19,999 bases of DNA, taken from positions 1 through 19,999 of the forward strand of contig JAXLQJ010000089.1 of assembly GCA_046331705.1 (NCBI GenBank), written 5' to 3'. This document shows positions 8,694 through 17,164 of this stretch, one piece after another. Numbering within the stretch: position 1 is the first letter of the stretch; the number at the start of each line of letters is the position of its first letter. The notes under the pieces are model-generated. The model was not told where the DNA came from and did not search any database. It worked only from the letters and a program-made list of their open reading frames with translations. The translations under genes and the position numbers were made by a program. This DNA comes from JADJOY01 sp046331705 [NCBI: bacterium] (GTDB lineage: Bacteria; JADJOY01).

Positions 8694-9866
8694 TCAGCTT
8701 ACGAGCGCGGGTGCCGGAGACGCCAACTCGAGGTACGCATCGAGCGTCTCGCGCGCCGTCGTCTCCCAGCGGAATCGCGTGGCCCGCGCGCGGCCCGCGG
8801 CGACGAGTGCCGCGCGCGCCGTGGGATCGCCGAGCAGGCCGAGGATGGCACAGGCGGCCTGGGTCGGCGACTCGGTCGGCAGCGCGAGATACGCGTCGCC
8901 CAGCACCTCGGGCAGCGCTCCCGCCGCTGCCGCCGCGACCGGGCAGCCGGAGGCCATCGCCTCGAGCGGCGTGAAGCCGAAACCCTCGTGAAGCGCCATC
9001 GTGACGTAGAGAGCCGCACGCCGATAGAGCGCGCGCAGCGCCGCATCGCTCACGTTCTCGAGGAAGCGGACCCGCTCGACGAGCCCGAGTCGCGCCGCGC
9101 GGCGCTGGACGCCATCGAAGAACCGGTCGCGCACCCCCGCGATCACCAGCACCGGCGCGGCCCCCGACTCCGCGCGATCGACGAGCGCCCGGAACACGTC
9201 GAGCAGCCCCTCGACGTTCTTCTGCGGCCGCGTGTTGCCGACGTGCAAGAGGTACGGCCGGCTCGCGTCGAGTCCCACGCTCGCGAGCACGGCGGGGTCC
9301 CCCGTCTCGTCGCCGGGCTCGAAGAAGGCGTCGCCGAGCCCCTCGTGCACCACGCGAAAACGGCGCGACGGGATTCGATACGTGCTCATCACGTCGTCGC
9401 GGGTCCACGCGGAGCCCGCGAGAATCCGATCCGCCGCGCCGAACGACCACCGATAGGCGAGCCCGTAGAAGAGCCGCGACGCGAGCGCCACCACCGGGCC
9501 GCGCCCGCCGTGAAAGCCGCGCACCCGCAGCGCCTGCAGGTCGTGGGCGGTGACCACCGTGCGCGGCGCCGCGCCGATCGGCAGCACCGGAAAGAACGCG
9601 TGGAAGACGTCGAGACGCTCGGCCCGGGCGATGGGTCCGAGACGCGTCAAGGTCGCGAGCGAGACCGGCAGGAAAGGCACCGGGATCTCGCGCACCCCGT
9701 CGCCGCGAGCGAGCGGCTCGGGAAGGTCGGCGCGGCGGAACACCACCAGCTCGTGGCCACGGGCGCGGACCCGCGGCACGAGATGACGCACCAGCTCGGC
9801 GCTGTAGCGGCCGATGCCGTGAACGTGGCTCGGATAGACGTAGCGCGCGTCGAGGCCGATCCGCAT
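8694..9866 (-). CDS. GT4-type glycosyltransferase (family 1 fold)
   Basis: A 390-residue GT-B-fold retaining glycosyltransferase. The N-terminus MRIGLDARYVYPSHVHGIGR with a GIGRY loop, then FHAFFPVLPIGAAP, TAHDLQAL, and the VVHEGLGDAFF start of the C-terminal domain. The nucleotide-sugar site follows with YLLHVGNTRPQKN and the E-x7-E signature in HEGFGFTPLEAMASG (Glu294 and Glu302). ATG 9866 is chosen; the frame is open further upstream but runs into the preceding glycosyltransferase gene. Only 11 bases separate it from that gene's stop, consistent with one transcript. Donor sugar and acceptor cannot be told from the sequence. It likely extends the repeat unit of a surface polysaccharide on the cytoplasmic face of the inner membrane. 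Confidence 0.93.
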   Translation of the reverse strand: MRIGLDARYVYPSHVHGIGRYSAELVRHLVPRVRARGHELVVFRRADLPEPLARGDGVREIPVPFLPVSLATLTRLGPIARAERLDVFHAFFPVLPIGAAPRTVVTAHDLQALRVRGFHGGRGPVVALASRLFYGLAYRWSFGAADRILAGSAWTRDDVMSTYRIPSRRFRVVHEGLGDAFFEPGDETGDPAVLASVGLDASRPYLLHVGNTRPQKNVEGLLDVFRALVDRAESGAAPVLVIAGVRDRFFDGVQRRAARLGLVERVRFLENVSDAALRALYRRAALYVTMALHEGFGFTPLEAMASGCPVAAAAAGALPEVLGDAYLALPTESPTQAACAILGLLGDPTARAALVAAGRARATRFRWETTARETLDAYLELASPAPALVS

Positions 9867-9877
9867 GCTCGTCCTCG

Positions 9878-11047
9878 TCAACGGCGCGCAGCGGCCGCGC
9901 TCTCCGCATAGAGCTCGGCGGTGCGCGACGCGATCTCTTCCCACGAGGGCGTGCTGGCGCGCTTGCGCGCGGCCGCGCCGAGCCGGCGGCGCAAGGCGCG
10001 ATCGTCGCGCAAGCGCATGAGCGCCGCGGCGAGCGCCGCCGCGTCCCCGGGGCTGACGAGGATCGCGGGCGGATCGGCCGCCGACCACGCGCGCGGCACG
10101 CACGGACCGTCGGTCGTCACGATCGGCAGCCCGTGCGCCATCGCGGCGAGCATCGACCCGCGCCGCGCGGACGCTCCACCGGCGAACGGAAAGACCGCCG
10201 CATCGGCCGCGGCGAGCAGCGCGCTCAGCTCGGGCGCCGCCAGATGACCGATGCGACGGAGCGTGCCTTCCTGCTCCGCCGCCCTGAGCGCCTCGAGGTC
10301 GCGGCGCGGCGCGCGCCGGCGCACGCGGGGCGGCGGCTCGCCGATCACCACCAGCTCGACACCGTCGCTCGCCAGCCAGCGGCTGGCGCGCGCCAGCACC
10401 TCGAGCCCGCGATCCTCGGCCAAGAGCCCGAAGTGCATGACCAGGAACGACTCCGGCGAGAGCCCGCGGCGGCGCCGCACGCTCGTGACGTCGACGGCGG
10501 TGCTCGCCGGCGAGAGGTTGGCGGCGATCGGGATCACCCGCAGCTGGCTGCGCGCGAGCCCGGGCCAGCCGAGCGCCGCGTCGCGATCGAGCTCGCTGGT
10601 GAACACGATGCCGTCGCTCGCGACGAGGTTGAGCCACGCCCGCGCTCGGAACCGCCTGCTGCGCTCCGAGAACTCGTGCAACGTCGTCACCACCGCCGGC
10701 ACGCGTCCGCGGCGGCGCACGCCACGCGCCACCCAGGGGATCGCGTTGGCGAGCCCGCCGCGATCCTGGGTGCCCAGGCGAGACGGATACATGAGGTGCA
10801 CCACGTCGGGCTCGCAGCGCAGGATCGCGTCGCGCAGGCGCTCGATCTCGTCGAGACGCCAGCCCTCCATGATCCGATGCACCTCGACTCCCTCGATGGG
10901 TTTCGCGGGGCCCGGCCCCGTCGAGGTCAACACGTCGATGTGCTCGAGATCGCGGATGCGCGCGAGCGCCCGGGCCAGCAGCGCGGTGTAGTCGCCCACG
11001 CCGCAGATCTGGTCGGGAAACGTGCCGCTGACGAGCAGGAGGCGCAT
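9878..11047 (-). CDS. Glycosyltransferase, GT4-like, divergent
   Basis: A 389-residue GT-B-type glycosyltransferase. It starts MRLLLVSGTFPDQICGVGDY with the usual glycine-rich first loop (ICGVGDYT), then PDVVHLMYPS, VVTTLHEFSERSRRFRARAW and VFTSELDRDA, and LRVIPIAANL at the domain junction. The C-terminal domain contains LVMHFGLLAEDRGLEVL. The usual E-x7-E site is replaced by FPFAGGASARRGSMLAAMAHG, which has Arg/Ser where the first Glu of most GT4 enzymes sits. A similar pattern occurs in some GT4 relatives that accept other donors, so activity is not excluded. Start ATG 11047; 25 bases follow the stop of the preceding glycosyltransferase gene. Substrate unknown. Confidence 0.85.
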   Translation of the reverse strand: MRLLLVSGTFPDQICGVGDYTALLARALARIRDLEHIDVLTSTGPGPAKPIEGVEVHRIMEGWRLDEIERLRDAILRCEPDVVHLMYPSRLGTQDRGGLANAIPWVARGVRRRGRVPAVVTTLHEFSERSRRFRARAWLNLVASDGIVFTSELDRDAALGWPGLARSQLRVIPIAANLSPASTAVDVTSVRRRRGLSPESFLVMHFGLLAEDRGLEVLARASRWLASDGVELVVIGEPPPRVRRRAPRRDLEALRAAEQEGTLRRIGHLAAPELSALLAAADAAVFPFAGGASARRGSMLAAMAHGLPIVTTDGPCVPRAWSAADPPAILVSPGDAAALAAALMRLRDDRALRRRLGAAARKRASTPSWEEIASRTAELYAESAAAARR

Positions 11048-11072
11048 GGCTGAGCGAGGATGCGCCGCGGGG

Positions 11073-12221
11073 TCAGCGCGAGCGGGCGCGGTCGAGCGCA
11101 GCACGATACACCGCGGCGGTCGCCGCCGCCGCCACGTCCCAGGTCATCGCGCGAGCCTGAGCGACCCCGCGCGCCAGCCGCGACTCGAGAGCGGCACCGC
11201 CGCGCAGTGTTTCCTCGATGGCGCGCGCGATGGCGAGCGGCGACGCTCCCACCGGCGCGAGCTGGGCGAACGAGCGCGCCTGCTCGACCAGCGGCGCGAT
11301 GGCGGCGCACACGACGGGCACGCCGCAGCCTGCCGCCTCGAAGACGGGGATGCCGAAGCCCTCGTAGCGCGACAGGAACACGAACGCCCGCGCGCCGCGA
11401 TAGATGGCGGGCAGCGCCGCTCGCTCGACCGCGCCCGTGGCGATCACGCTCGCGCCGCGCTCGCGGATCGCCTTTCGGAGCGCCGCGCCGGCGCCGGCGG
11501 TCGGCCCGACCAGCACCAGCGGCAACGTCTCGCCGCGACCGCGCTCGAGCGCCGCGTGCGCGGCGAGCAGCTCGCCGATCCCCTTGCGCGCCTCGATCGC
11601 GCCCACGAAGAGCAGATAGGCGGGCGGCAATCGGTAGCGCTCGCGAAAGGCGTCGTCCGTCGCTTCCGGAGTGGGCTGGAAGTCCGCGTCGATACCGTGC
11701 GGCACCACGTGAATCTTGTCGCGGGTGGCGGGGAACGCCCGCGACAGCGCCTCGCCGGTGAAGGCGCTCGGCACCACGATCGCCGAGGCGCATTCGAGCG
11801 ACGCCGCGAACCACCGCTCCAGAAAGAAACGCAGCCCGTCGCTCACCCAGCGGGGCTCGTCGCGCCACGCCAGATCGTGAACCGTGAGCACCACCGCCGC
11901 CTCGCGAGCGCGTGGCGCGAGCAGGTCCGTCGCGTGAAAGACGTCGAGCGGCCCCACCAGGTCCTCGATCCCGCCCACTCCGCGGTCGAGCCACGAGCGA
12001 TTCAGCAAGCGGCGCGGCACGCGCGTGTGCACCGACCGCACACCCGCGAGATCCACGCCAGCGAGCCGCGGCGCGCGCAGCGACGGCTGATTCACCCACG
12101 CCACCAGCGCGCGTGCGTCGAGCGCCGAGCGCGCGCCGAGCAGCCCGCGCACGTAGCTCGCGATCCCGGTGGCGCCGCGCGCCAGCGGTGTGAGGTCCAC
12201 GCCGATACGAAGCCCGCTCAC
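11073..12221 (-). CDS. GT4-type glycosyltransferase (mannosyltransferase-like)
   Basis: A 382-residue GT-B glycosyltransferase. LRIGVDLTPLARGATGIASY forms the N-terminal loop, then DVFHATDLLAPR, VLTVHDLAWRDEP, SAFTGEAL and VVPHGIDADF at the interdomain hinge, YLLFVGAIEARKG, and the signature SRYEGFGIPVFEAAGCGVP with Glu287 and Glu295 (E-x7-E). This pattern is typical of GT4 enzymes that use GDP-mannose or similar donors, though the donor cannot be fixed. The start is GTG 12221: its bases overlap the stop of the upstream membrane protein as GTGA (12221-12218), a translational-coupling arrangement. The frame is open to 12377, but that would lie inside the neighbour. Confidence 0.92.
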   Translation of the reverse strand: MSGLRIGVDLTPLARGATGIASYVRGLLGARSALDARALVAWVNQPSLRAPRLAGVDLAGVRSVHTRVPRRLLNRSWLDRGVGGIEDLVGPLDVFHATDLLAPRAREAAVVLTVHDLAWRDEPRWVSDGLRFFLERWFAASLECASAIVVPSAFTGEALSRAFPATRDKIHVVPHGIDADFQPTPEATDDAFRERYRLPPAYLLFVGAIEARKGIGELLAAHAALERGRGETLPLVLVGPTAGAGAALRKAIRERGASVIATGAVERAALPAIYRGARAFVFLSRYEGFGIPVFEAAGCGVPVVCAAIAPLVEQARSFAQLAPVGASPLAIARAIEETLRGGAALESRLARGVAQARAMTWDVAAAATAAVYRAALDRARSR

Positions 12222-13843
12222 GAGGTCACGCCCGCTCGCGGCGCCGCAGCCGTCGCCAGGCGTCCACGCCCCAGCGGCGGCGCCAGCGAGATCCCCGCCA
12301 GGATCATCACGGGATACGCCGCCGGCCGTTCGGTGAGCGCATGCAGGAAGCACGCGGCCAGCGCCAGTGCGCACCACGCCGCGCCGACCCCGGCTGCGCC
12401 CGCTCTACCGGCGACGGCGGCGGCGAGCAGCGCGCGGCCCATGCTGAGCACGAAGCCCGTCAGCAACCCCATGCCCACGATGCCGTACTCGACGCCGAAC
12501 TGGAGATACGAGCTCTCCGTCACGATCCCGTTCGCCCCGAGCACCCGCACCGAGACCTCGCCGGCGCGCCCCGGTCCCAGACCCCAGGGATGATCGGCGA
12601 GGGTCTGGGCACCGCGCAGCCACGCTTCGAGATGCCGCGGTGACGACGTATCCGTCGCCGCCCCGGTCAGCGTGTCGCGCGTCCACGACGCGAGGCGCGG
12701 CGCGAGCGGCAACGTCGCCGCGGCGGTCGCGAGCACGGCGAGCGCGATCCAGCGCCGCGCGGCGCGGTCGCGCCAATGGACACGTGCGACGATCGCCGCG
12801 CCGAGGGCGAGGCCGAGCCACGCGCTGCGCGTGAACGTCGCCAGCGCCGTCACCGCGAGACCAGCGGCCAGAGCCAAGCTGCGAACGCGCGCGCCGGCGA
12901 CGCCCGCTCGGAACGCATCGTCGAGGGCGAGCAAGCTCGCGATGGCGAAGACGAGCCCCGCGGGCAGCGGATCGAGGAAGACCGACGTCAGCCGGTAGTG
13001 CTCGTAGCCCGGCACCTTGAAGTCGCGCGGGCCGGTGTACCCCGCCGCCGCGTACCAGCCGGGCCCGAGAATCGCGAGCTGGACCAAACCGAACACCGCG
13101 AGCAGCGCCGCCAGCCAGACCGTGAGCGCACGCAATCGCCGCGCCTCGGCGGGATCGTCGCCGGCCACGCGAGCCGCGATCCCGACCAGCGCCAGCGGCC
13201 CCAAATCCGCGGCCAGCCCGCGCAGCGCGAGGCCGAGCCCCACCTGGTGCACCACCAGCGCGCGCACGCTCGTCGCCGCGACCCACGCGGTGAGCGCCAC
13301 GCCCCAGCGCACGGGCCGGGCCCACGCGCGAGGATCGGCGCACGCCGCCGAGCGCCCCTCGCGACGCACCGCCATCGCGAGGGCACGCACCCCCAAGGTC
13401 GCGATGCCCAGGTCCTTCCACTGACCGAGCGCGCCGCCCTCGAGAAGCCATCGCCCTTCGAGAACGCTCAACACCAACGTGTGGAACGGTGCGATGGCGA
13501 TCAACGCGGCAAGCGCGACGAGGGGCCGAGCCCACGCAAGCGCCACCCACGCCACCGCGCCGACACCCAGCACCAGCGCGCGGGTCGTCGCCGTCGCGAG
13601 CAGCGGCGCCGCCAGCGCCGCCGCCAGCGCCACGAGCATCGCTGCCGGCGCCGGCGCTCGCCGGCCGCCGAAGCACGCCACCTCGAACGCCACGAGGGCA
13701 CCCGCGACCGCCGCGCACGTCACCCCGGGCAGCAGCGCACCCGCCGCGCCGATCGCAACCGCGTAACCGAGCACGCGCACCACGTCGCCGGCGCGGAACG
13801 CGAGGCGCGTGGGCCGATCCGGGCTGGAGGCGAGGCTGGTCAT
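12218..13843 (-). CDS. O-antigen ligase / polymerase family membrane protein
   Basis: A 541-residue polytopic inner-membrane protein with about 11-12 hydrophobic segments spread from residue 20 to the end. The Wzy_C/WaaL-type region is in the last 40%: TRSAWLGLALG, a large periplasmic loop carrying HPWGLGPGRAGEV, then ESSYLQFGVEYGIVGMGLL, the conserved end-of-loop pattern of O-antigen ligases and polymerases. Such proteins either join finished O-antigen to lipid A core or polymerise repeat units; the sequence does not decide which. ATG 13843 is used. A GTG at 13879 would add 12 residues. Neither has a convincing ribosome binding site. It is the first gene of the glycan operon and overlaps the next by 4 bases. 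No flippase or chain-length regulator is adjacent on this operon. Confidence 0.88.
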   Translation of the reverse strand: MTSLASSPDRPTRLAFRAGDVVRVLGYAVAIGAAGALLPGVTCAAVAGALVAFEVACFGGRRAPAPAAMLVALAAALAAPLLATATTRALVLGVGAVAWVALAWARPLVALAALIAIAPFHTLVLSVLEGRWLLEGGALGQWKDLGIATLGVRALAMAVRREGRSAACADPRAWARPVRWGVALTAWVAATSVRALVVHQVGLGLALRGLAADLGPLALVGIAARVAGDDPAEARRLRALTVWLAALLAVFGLVQLAILGPGWYAAAGYTGPRDFKVPGYEHYRLTSVFLDPLPAGLVFAIASLLALDDAFRAGVAGARVRSLALAAGLAVTALATFTRSAWLGLALGAAIVARVHWRDRAARRWIALAVLATAAATLPLAPRLASWTRDTLTGAATDTSSPRHLEAWLRGAQTLADHPWGLGPGRAGEVSVRVLGANGIVTESSYLQFGVEYGIVGMGLLTGFVLSMGRALLAAAVAGRAGAAGVGAAWCALALAACFLHALTERPAAYPVMILAGISLAPPLGRGRLATAAAPRAGVTS

Positions 13844-13982
13844 GGGCGAGGCGGCCGGGCGACCCGGCGATTGAACCACCGTGGCGCAGCCGGTCCAATC
13901 GCGGCGCGTACGATGCCCACGGGATGTCCGCGGTATCGCCGCGCGGCACGCTCATCGGCCACCCTTCGCCGCGGTGACGACG
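13844..13982. promoter_or_regulatory. Divergent intergenic region between glycan operon and amidase
   Basis: The 139 bases between the two outward-facing starts should hold promoters for both directions. I see no sigma70-like -35/-10 pair I would defend; the region is strongly GC-rich. Confidence 0.3.
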
Positions 13983-15374
13983 ATGGCGATGCCGGCCGAT
14001 CCATGGCGCTGCTCGGCGCTCGAGCAAGCCGCCGCGATCCGCTCGCGCGCGATCTCGGCGGAGGAGCTGACGCGCGGCTACCTGGCGCGCATCGAGCGCC
14101 ACGATCCGCGCCTGCACGCGTTCGTCGACGTGCACGCCGAGCGTGCCCTCGCTCGTGCGCGCCGCGTCGATCGCGCGCTCGCAGCGGCACCCGCTGCCCC
14201 CTCGCCCACGTTCCTCGGCGTGCCGTTCGCCATCAAGGACACCGATGCCGTGCGCTTCGCGTTCAATCGCGCGGGCTCACGGGCATACCGCTACGTCTGG
14301 ATGCCCTTCGACGCGCGCGCCGTGCGGCTGCTGCGCCGCGCGGGATTCGTGATCCTCGGCAAGACCAGCACCTCCGAGCTCGCGCTGATGCCGGTGGTGG
14401 AGCCGGACATCCACCCGCCCACGGCCAACCCGTGGAACGTGGCGCACAGCGCCGGTGGCTCGAGCGGTGGCTCGGCGAGCGCAGTCGCCGCCGGGATGCT
14501 GCCGATCGCGCACGCTGCCGACGGCGGCGGCTCGATCCGCATCCCCGCATCCTTCTGTCATCTCTTCGGCTACAAGGCGTCGCGCGGCCTCACACCGGAC
14601 TTCTACGCGGCCATGGACCCGGTGGGCCTGTCGATCCTGGGCTCGGTGGCGCACCGCGTGGCGGATGCGGCGGCCGTGCTCGATGCCTTGCGCGGCGACG
14701 CGAGCGGTCCCGGCGGGCCCGACGCGCTACGGACGAGCGCGCTCGCGCCCCCGCCACCGGCGCTGCGCATCGGGCTCTGCCTGGAATCGCCGACGGCCAG
14801 CGTGGACCCGGAGATCGCGAGCGCCGTGACCGCCGTCGCGCGGCTGCTCGAGAGTCTCGGGCATCGCATCGAACCGCTCGATCCACCCGCGGGCTCGCTC
14901 GACGAGTTCCTGCCCGTGTACCAGCGTCTCGCGGCGAATCCCCCCGCGCTCAGCGAGCGCGGCTTCCAGCCCGTGACGCGCTGGCTGCGCGACGCCGGAA
15001 AGCGGCTCACCGCCGCCGACGCGATCGCCGCCAACCAAGCGCTGAGCGCGCGGCTCCTCGCCTGGTTCGGCGATCTCGATCTCTGCCTTTCGCCCACCGT
15101 CGGCCGGCCACCCCCGCGCATCGGCGAGTGGTCGCATCTGCCCGCGGAAGCACAGTTTCGCGCCGCAGCCGAGCTCGGTGGTTTCACGGCCGCGTTCAAC
15201 ATCACCGGGCAACCGTCGGCGAGCCTTCCCGCCGCCGTTTCCGCGGCCGGCCTGCCCATCGGCGCCATGCTCACGGGACGGCGCGGCGCGGACGTCACGC
15301 TGCTGCGCGTCTGCCATCAGCTCGAAGAGGCGCTCGCGTGGCACCGGCGTCGTGCGCCGCTCGCCGCTTCGTGA
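13983..15374 (+). CDS. Amidase signature (AS) family enzyme
   Basis: A 463-residue Ser-cisSer-Lys amidohydrolase. All three catalytic positions are present: Lys85 in PFAIKDTDA, the cis-Ser in the GGSSGGSASAVAAG loop (Ser160/Ser161), and the nucleophile Ser184 in DGGGSIRIPAS. The usual RIERHDPRLHAFV start and CLSPTVGRPPPRIGEW late segment are also seen. The family hydrolyses carboxamides, including aryl and fatty amides, or acts as GatA; absence of GatB/GatC here and the sequence style favour a stand-alone amidase. The start is ATG 13983 where family similarity begins; ATG 13989 or an upstream GTG at 13881 are alternatives. It is divergent from the glycan operon and convergent with the GNAT gene, 15 bases apart. 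Substrate unknown. Confidence 0.92.
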   Translation: MAMPADPWRCSALEQAAAIRSRAISAEELTRGYLARIERHDPRLHAFVDVHAERALARARRVDRALAAAPAAPSPTFLGVPFAIKDTDAVRFAFNRAGSRAYRYVWMPFDARAVRLLRRAGFVILGKTSTSELALMPVVEPDIHPPTANPWNVAHSAGGSSGGSASAVAAGMLPIAHAADGGGSIRIPASFCHLFGYKASRGLTPDFYAAMDPVGLSILGSVAHRVADAAAVLDALRGDASGPGGPDALRTSALAPPPPALRIGLCLESPTASVDPEIASAVTAVARLLESLGHRIEPLDPPAGSLDEFLPVYQRLAANPPALSERGFQPVTRWLRDAGKRLTAADAIAANQALSARLLAWFGDLDLCLSPTVGRPPPRIGEWSHLPAEAQFRAAAELGGFTAAFNITGQPSASLPAAVSAAGLPIGAMLTGRRGADVTLLRVCHQLEEALAWHRRRAPLAAS

Positions 15375-15389
15375 GCGGGCAGGTCCGCT

Positions 15390-15929
15390 TCACGAGCGCG
15401 CGGCGGTCCAGTCCGCACGAACCCGCGCGTAGCGCAGCCCGTCGCCGACGCGGCCGTCCTTGATCACGTAACAGCGCAGACGGCCCTCGAGCCGATAGCC
15501 GGCCTTCTCGAGCACACGCGCCGAGGCGGGGTTCCATTCGTACACCGTGGCTTCCAGGCGCAGCAGATCGAGTTGCGTGAACGCGTGGTCCGTCGCCGCG
15601 CGCAGCGCTGCGGTGGCGATCCCGCGCCCCCAGTACGGACGGCCGAGCCAGTAGCCGATCTCGGCGCCGACGCGGTGTACGTCGTCGAAGCGGTCGAATC
15701 CGACCGCGCCGGCCGCCTCGCCGTCCACCTCGATCGCGAATTGCGTCGGCGTCCCCGCGAGCGTGGCGCAGTGCGCGATCCAGGCCTCGGCATGGGCCGT
15801 CGTGTACGGATGCGGGAAGCGGTCGCGCAGGTTGCGCCAGACCTCCGCGTCGCTGGCGTGACGCGCGAGCGCGTCCACGTCGCGGGGCTCCCAGGGCCTG
15901 AGCACGAGTCCCTCCCGTTCGATCCTCAC
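15390..15929 (-). CDS. GNAT N-acetyltransferase, RimJ/RimL type
   Basis: A 179-residue Gcn5-related acetyltransferase. It starts RIEREGLVLRPWEPRDVDAL, then has the AEIGYWLGRPYWGRGIATAAL acetyl-CoA pyrophosphate loop (Q/R-x-x-G-x-A/G in the form WGRGIA) at about residues 100-120, LDLLRLEATVYEWNPASARVLEKAGY at about 125-150 and the closing KDGRVGDGLRYARVR. This is the RimJ/RimL-like branch, whose members acetylate protein N-termini, amino acids or aminoglycosides. GTG 15929 overlaps the stop of the upstream synthetase-like gene as GTGA, so it is translationally coupled as the last gene of a three-gene operon. Substrate unknown; a free amino group on a small molecule or peptide linked to its operon partner is plausible but unproven. 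Confidence 0.9.
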   Translation of the reverse strand: MRIEREGLVLRPWEPRDVDALARHASDAEVWRNLRDRFPHPYTTAHAEAWIAHCATLAGTPTQFAIEVDGEAAGAVGFDRFDDVHRVGAEIGYWLGRPYWGRGIATAALRAATDHAFTQLDLLRLEATVYEWNPASARVLEKAGYRLEGRLRCYVIKDGRVGDGLRYARVRADWTAARS

Positions 15930-17164
15930 GCGGCGCCCCCGCGCGGCCGCTGAGGCTCGCCGTCGAAGAGCTTCACCACCCGCTCCGTCCCCGCGGCGCT
16001 CGTCACCCAGCGCTCGCGACGATCCGACAAGAGCTCGCGGGTCCAGGCCAGTGCACCGCCGTCGCCGATCGCCACCTCGAAGCCGTCGAGGCGCCGGATG
16101 AAGAAGCGAATCGTCGCGCCCTGGTAGTAGTTGATCCCTTCCAGGCGTGCGAGATCGAAGCGCACGTCGAGCGACGGGTGACGCGTGCGAAGCGGCGCCG
16201 CGATCGAGTCGACGAGTGTCCGCGCCCAACCGCGCTCGGCGTCGCCGAGGCCGAGCGCCGTCACCGCTGCCACCGGATCGTCCACGGCTCGCGGCAGCTC
16301 GACACCGCTCGCCGCGATGAGCGATTCGCCGGCCTCGGGCCGGTGCGCGCGCGCACCGCGGCCGAGCTCGGCGGCGTCGACGCCCCGCGCTCCGAAGCAC
16401 GCGCGCACCAACCGCGTGTCCGACAGCACCACCCGCGCACCCGCGATCGCGAATCCTGCGGCGGGTAACGACGCGAAGATCCGCAGCCACACGTCGAGCT
16501 GCTCGGCGAGCGCTTCCGCGTCCACCACGTCGCCGCTGCGGTCGGCCGCGGTGCGCGCCGCGGTCGCCAGCGCGAAGAGCCGGAAATGGGGCGAAAAACC
16601 GGGTTGATCGACGGGCTGGAGCCGGATCACCCGCTGGCTCGCCGCGTAGCGCAGCGCGGCCTCCGTGCGTGCCCGACGCCGCGCCTCCACCGCATGAAGC
16701 GCCATTGCCGTGGTGGGATCCGCCGCGACCTCGGTGAAACGCAGCGCGCCGAGGACGTTGTTGGGATCGACGCCCACGCACGCCGACGTGCCGAGCGGCA
16801 GGACCGGCGCCAGATCGAGCGCCTCGAACGCGCTGGCGCATCCGAACGCCACCGTGTCGAACGCGTGCATCCGCCGGGCGTCGGCACTCGACGCCTGGAG
16901 CAACGGCGTGCGCGCCGCGTGGTCGCGAACGTCGGCGAGGCGGCGCGCGCGAGCGCGGCGGCGGAAGGCGTGCAGCAGCAGCGTCGTCAGGTCCGAGCCC
17001 GCGAGCTCGTGGGCGAGCAGCTCGTGCAACGGCCGATCGGCGAAGCGCTCGGCGACACGCCGCGCCACCCGCGCGGCGAGCCTCTCGGTGGCATCGCGCG
17101 ACTCGCCGTGCCCAGCGTCGGGCGCAGCCGCCGGACGCGGCGAGCGATCGTCGTGCGTCTTCAT
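15926..17164 (-). CDS. Uncharacterised class II aminoacyl-tRNA-synthetase-like (HisS/HisZ-like) protein
   Basis: A 412-residue protein with no family name I can give. Strong-looking motifs: PLGTSACVGVDPNNVLGALR and FTEVAADPTTAMALHA at about 123-158; RVIRLQPVDQPGFSPHFRLFAL at about 178-199, which resembles class II motif 2 with a flipping loop; GINYYQGATIRFF at about 343-355, comparable to the YYTGxxFE strand of HisRS/HisZ; and VAIGDGGALAW at about 364-374, comparable to the GGGRYD turn. A weakly conserved RRERWVTSAAGTERV follows. The order and spacing match a HisRS-like catalytic core without a clear anticodon domain. I recall similar PLGT and YYxGxxF proteins of unknown function in other bacteria. 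ATG 17164 overlaps the upstream stop as ATGA, and its own stop overlaps the GNAT start. Amino acid activation is an inference. Confidence 0.65.
   Translation of the reverse strand: MKTHDDRSPRPAAAPDAGHGESRDATERLAARVARRVAERFADRPLHELLAHELAGSDLTTLLLHAFRRRARARRLADVRDHAARTPLLQASSADARRMHAFDTVAFGCASAFEALDLAPVLPLGTSACVGVDPNNVLGALRFTEVAADPTTAMALHAVEARRRARTEAALRYAASQRVIRLQPVDQPGFSPHFRLFALATAARTAADRSGDVVDAEALAEQLDVWLRIFASLPAAGFAIAGARVVLSDTRLVRACFGARGVDAAELGRGARAHRPEAGESLIAASGVELPRAVDDPVAAVTALGLGDAERGWARTLVDSIAAPLRTRHPSLDVRFDLARLEGINYYQGATIRFFIRRLDGFEVAIGDGGALAWTRELLSDRRERWVTSAAGTERVVKLFDGEPQRPRGGAA

Noticed and set aside
13881-13982. Amidase start at GTG 13881
   Set aside because: The added 34 residues are Arg-rich and not family-like, and would consume the divergent promoter region.
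12776-15463. Long plus-strand open frame (895 codons) through the O-antigen ligase and amidase
   Set aside because: Translation is Arg/Ala/His-rich shadow sequence; the amidase and ligase frames carry the real motifs.
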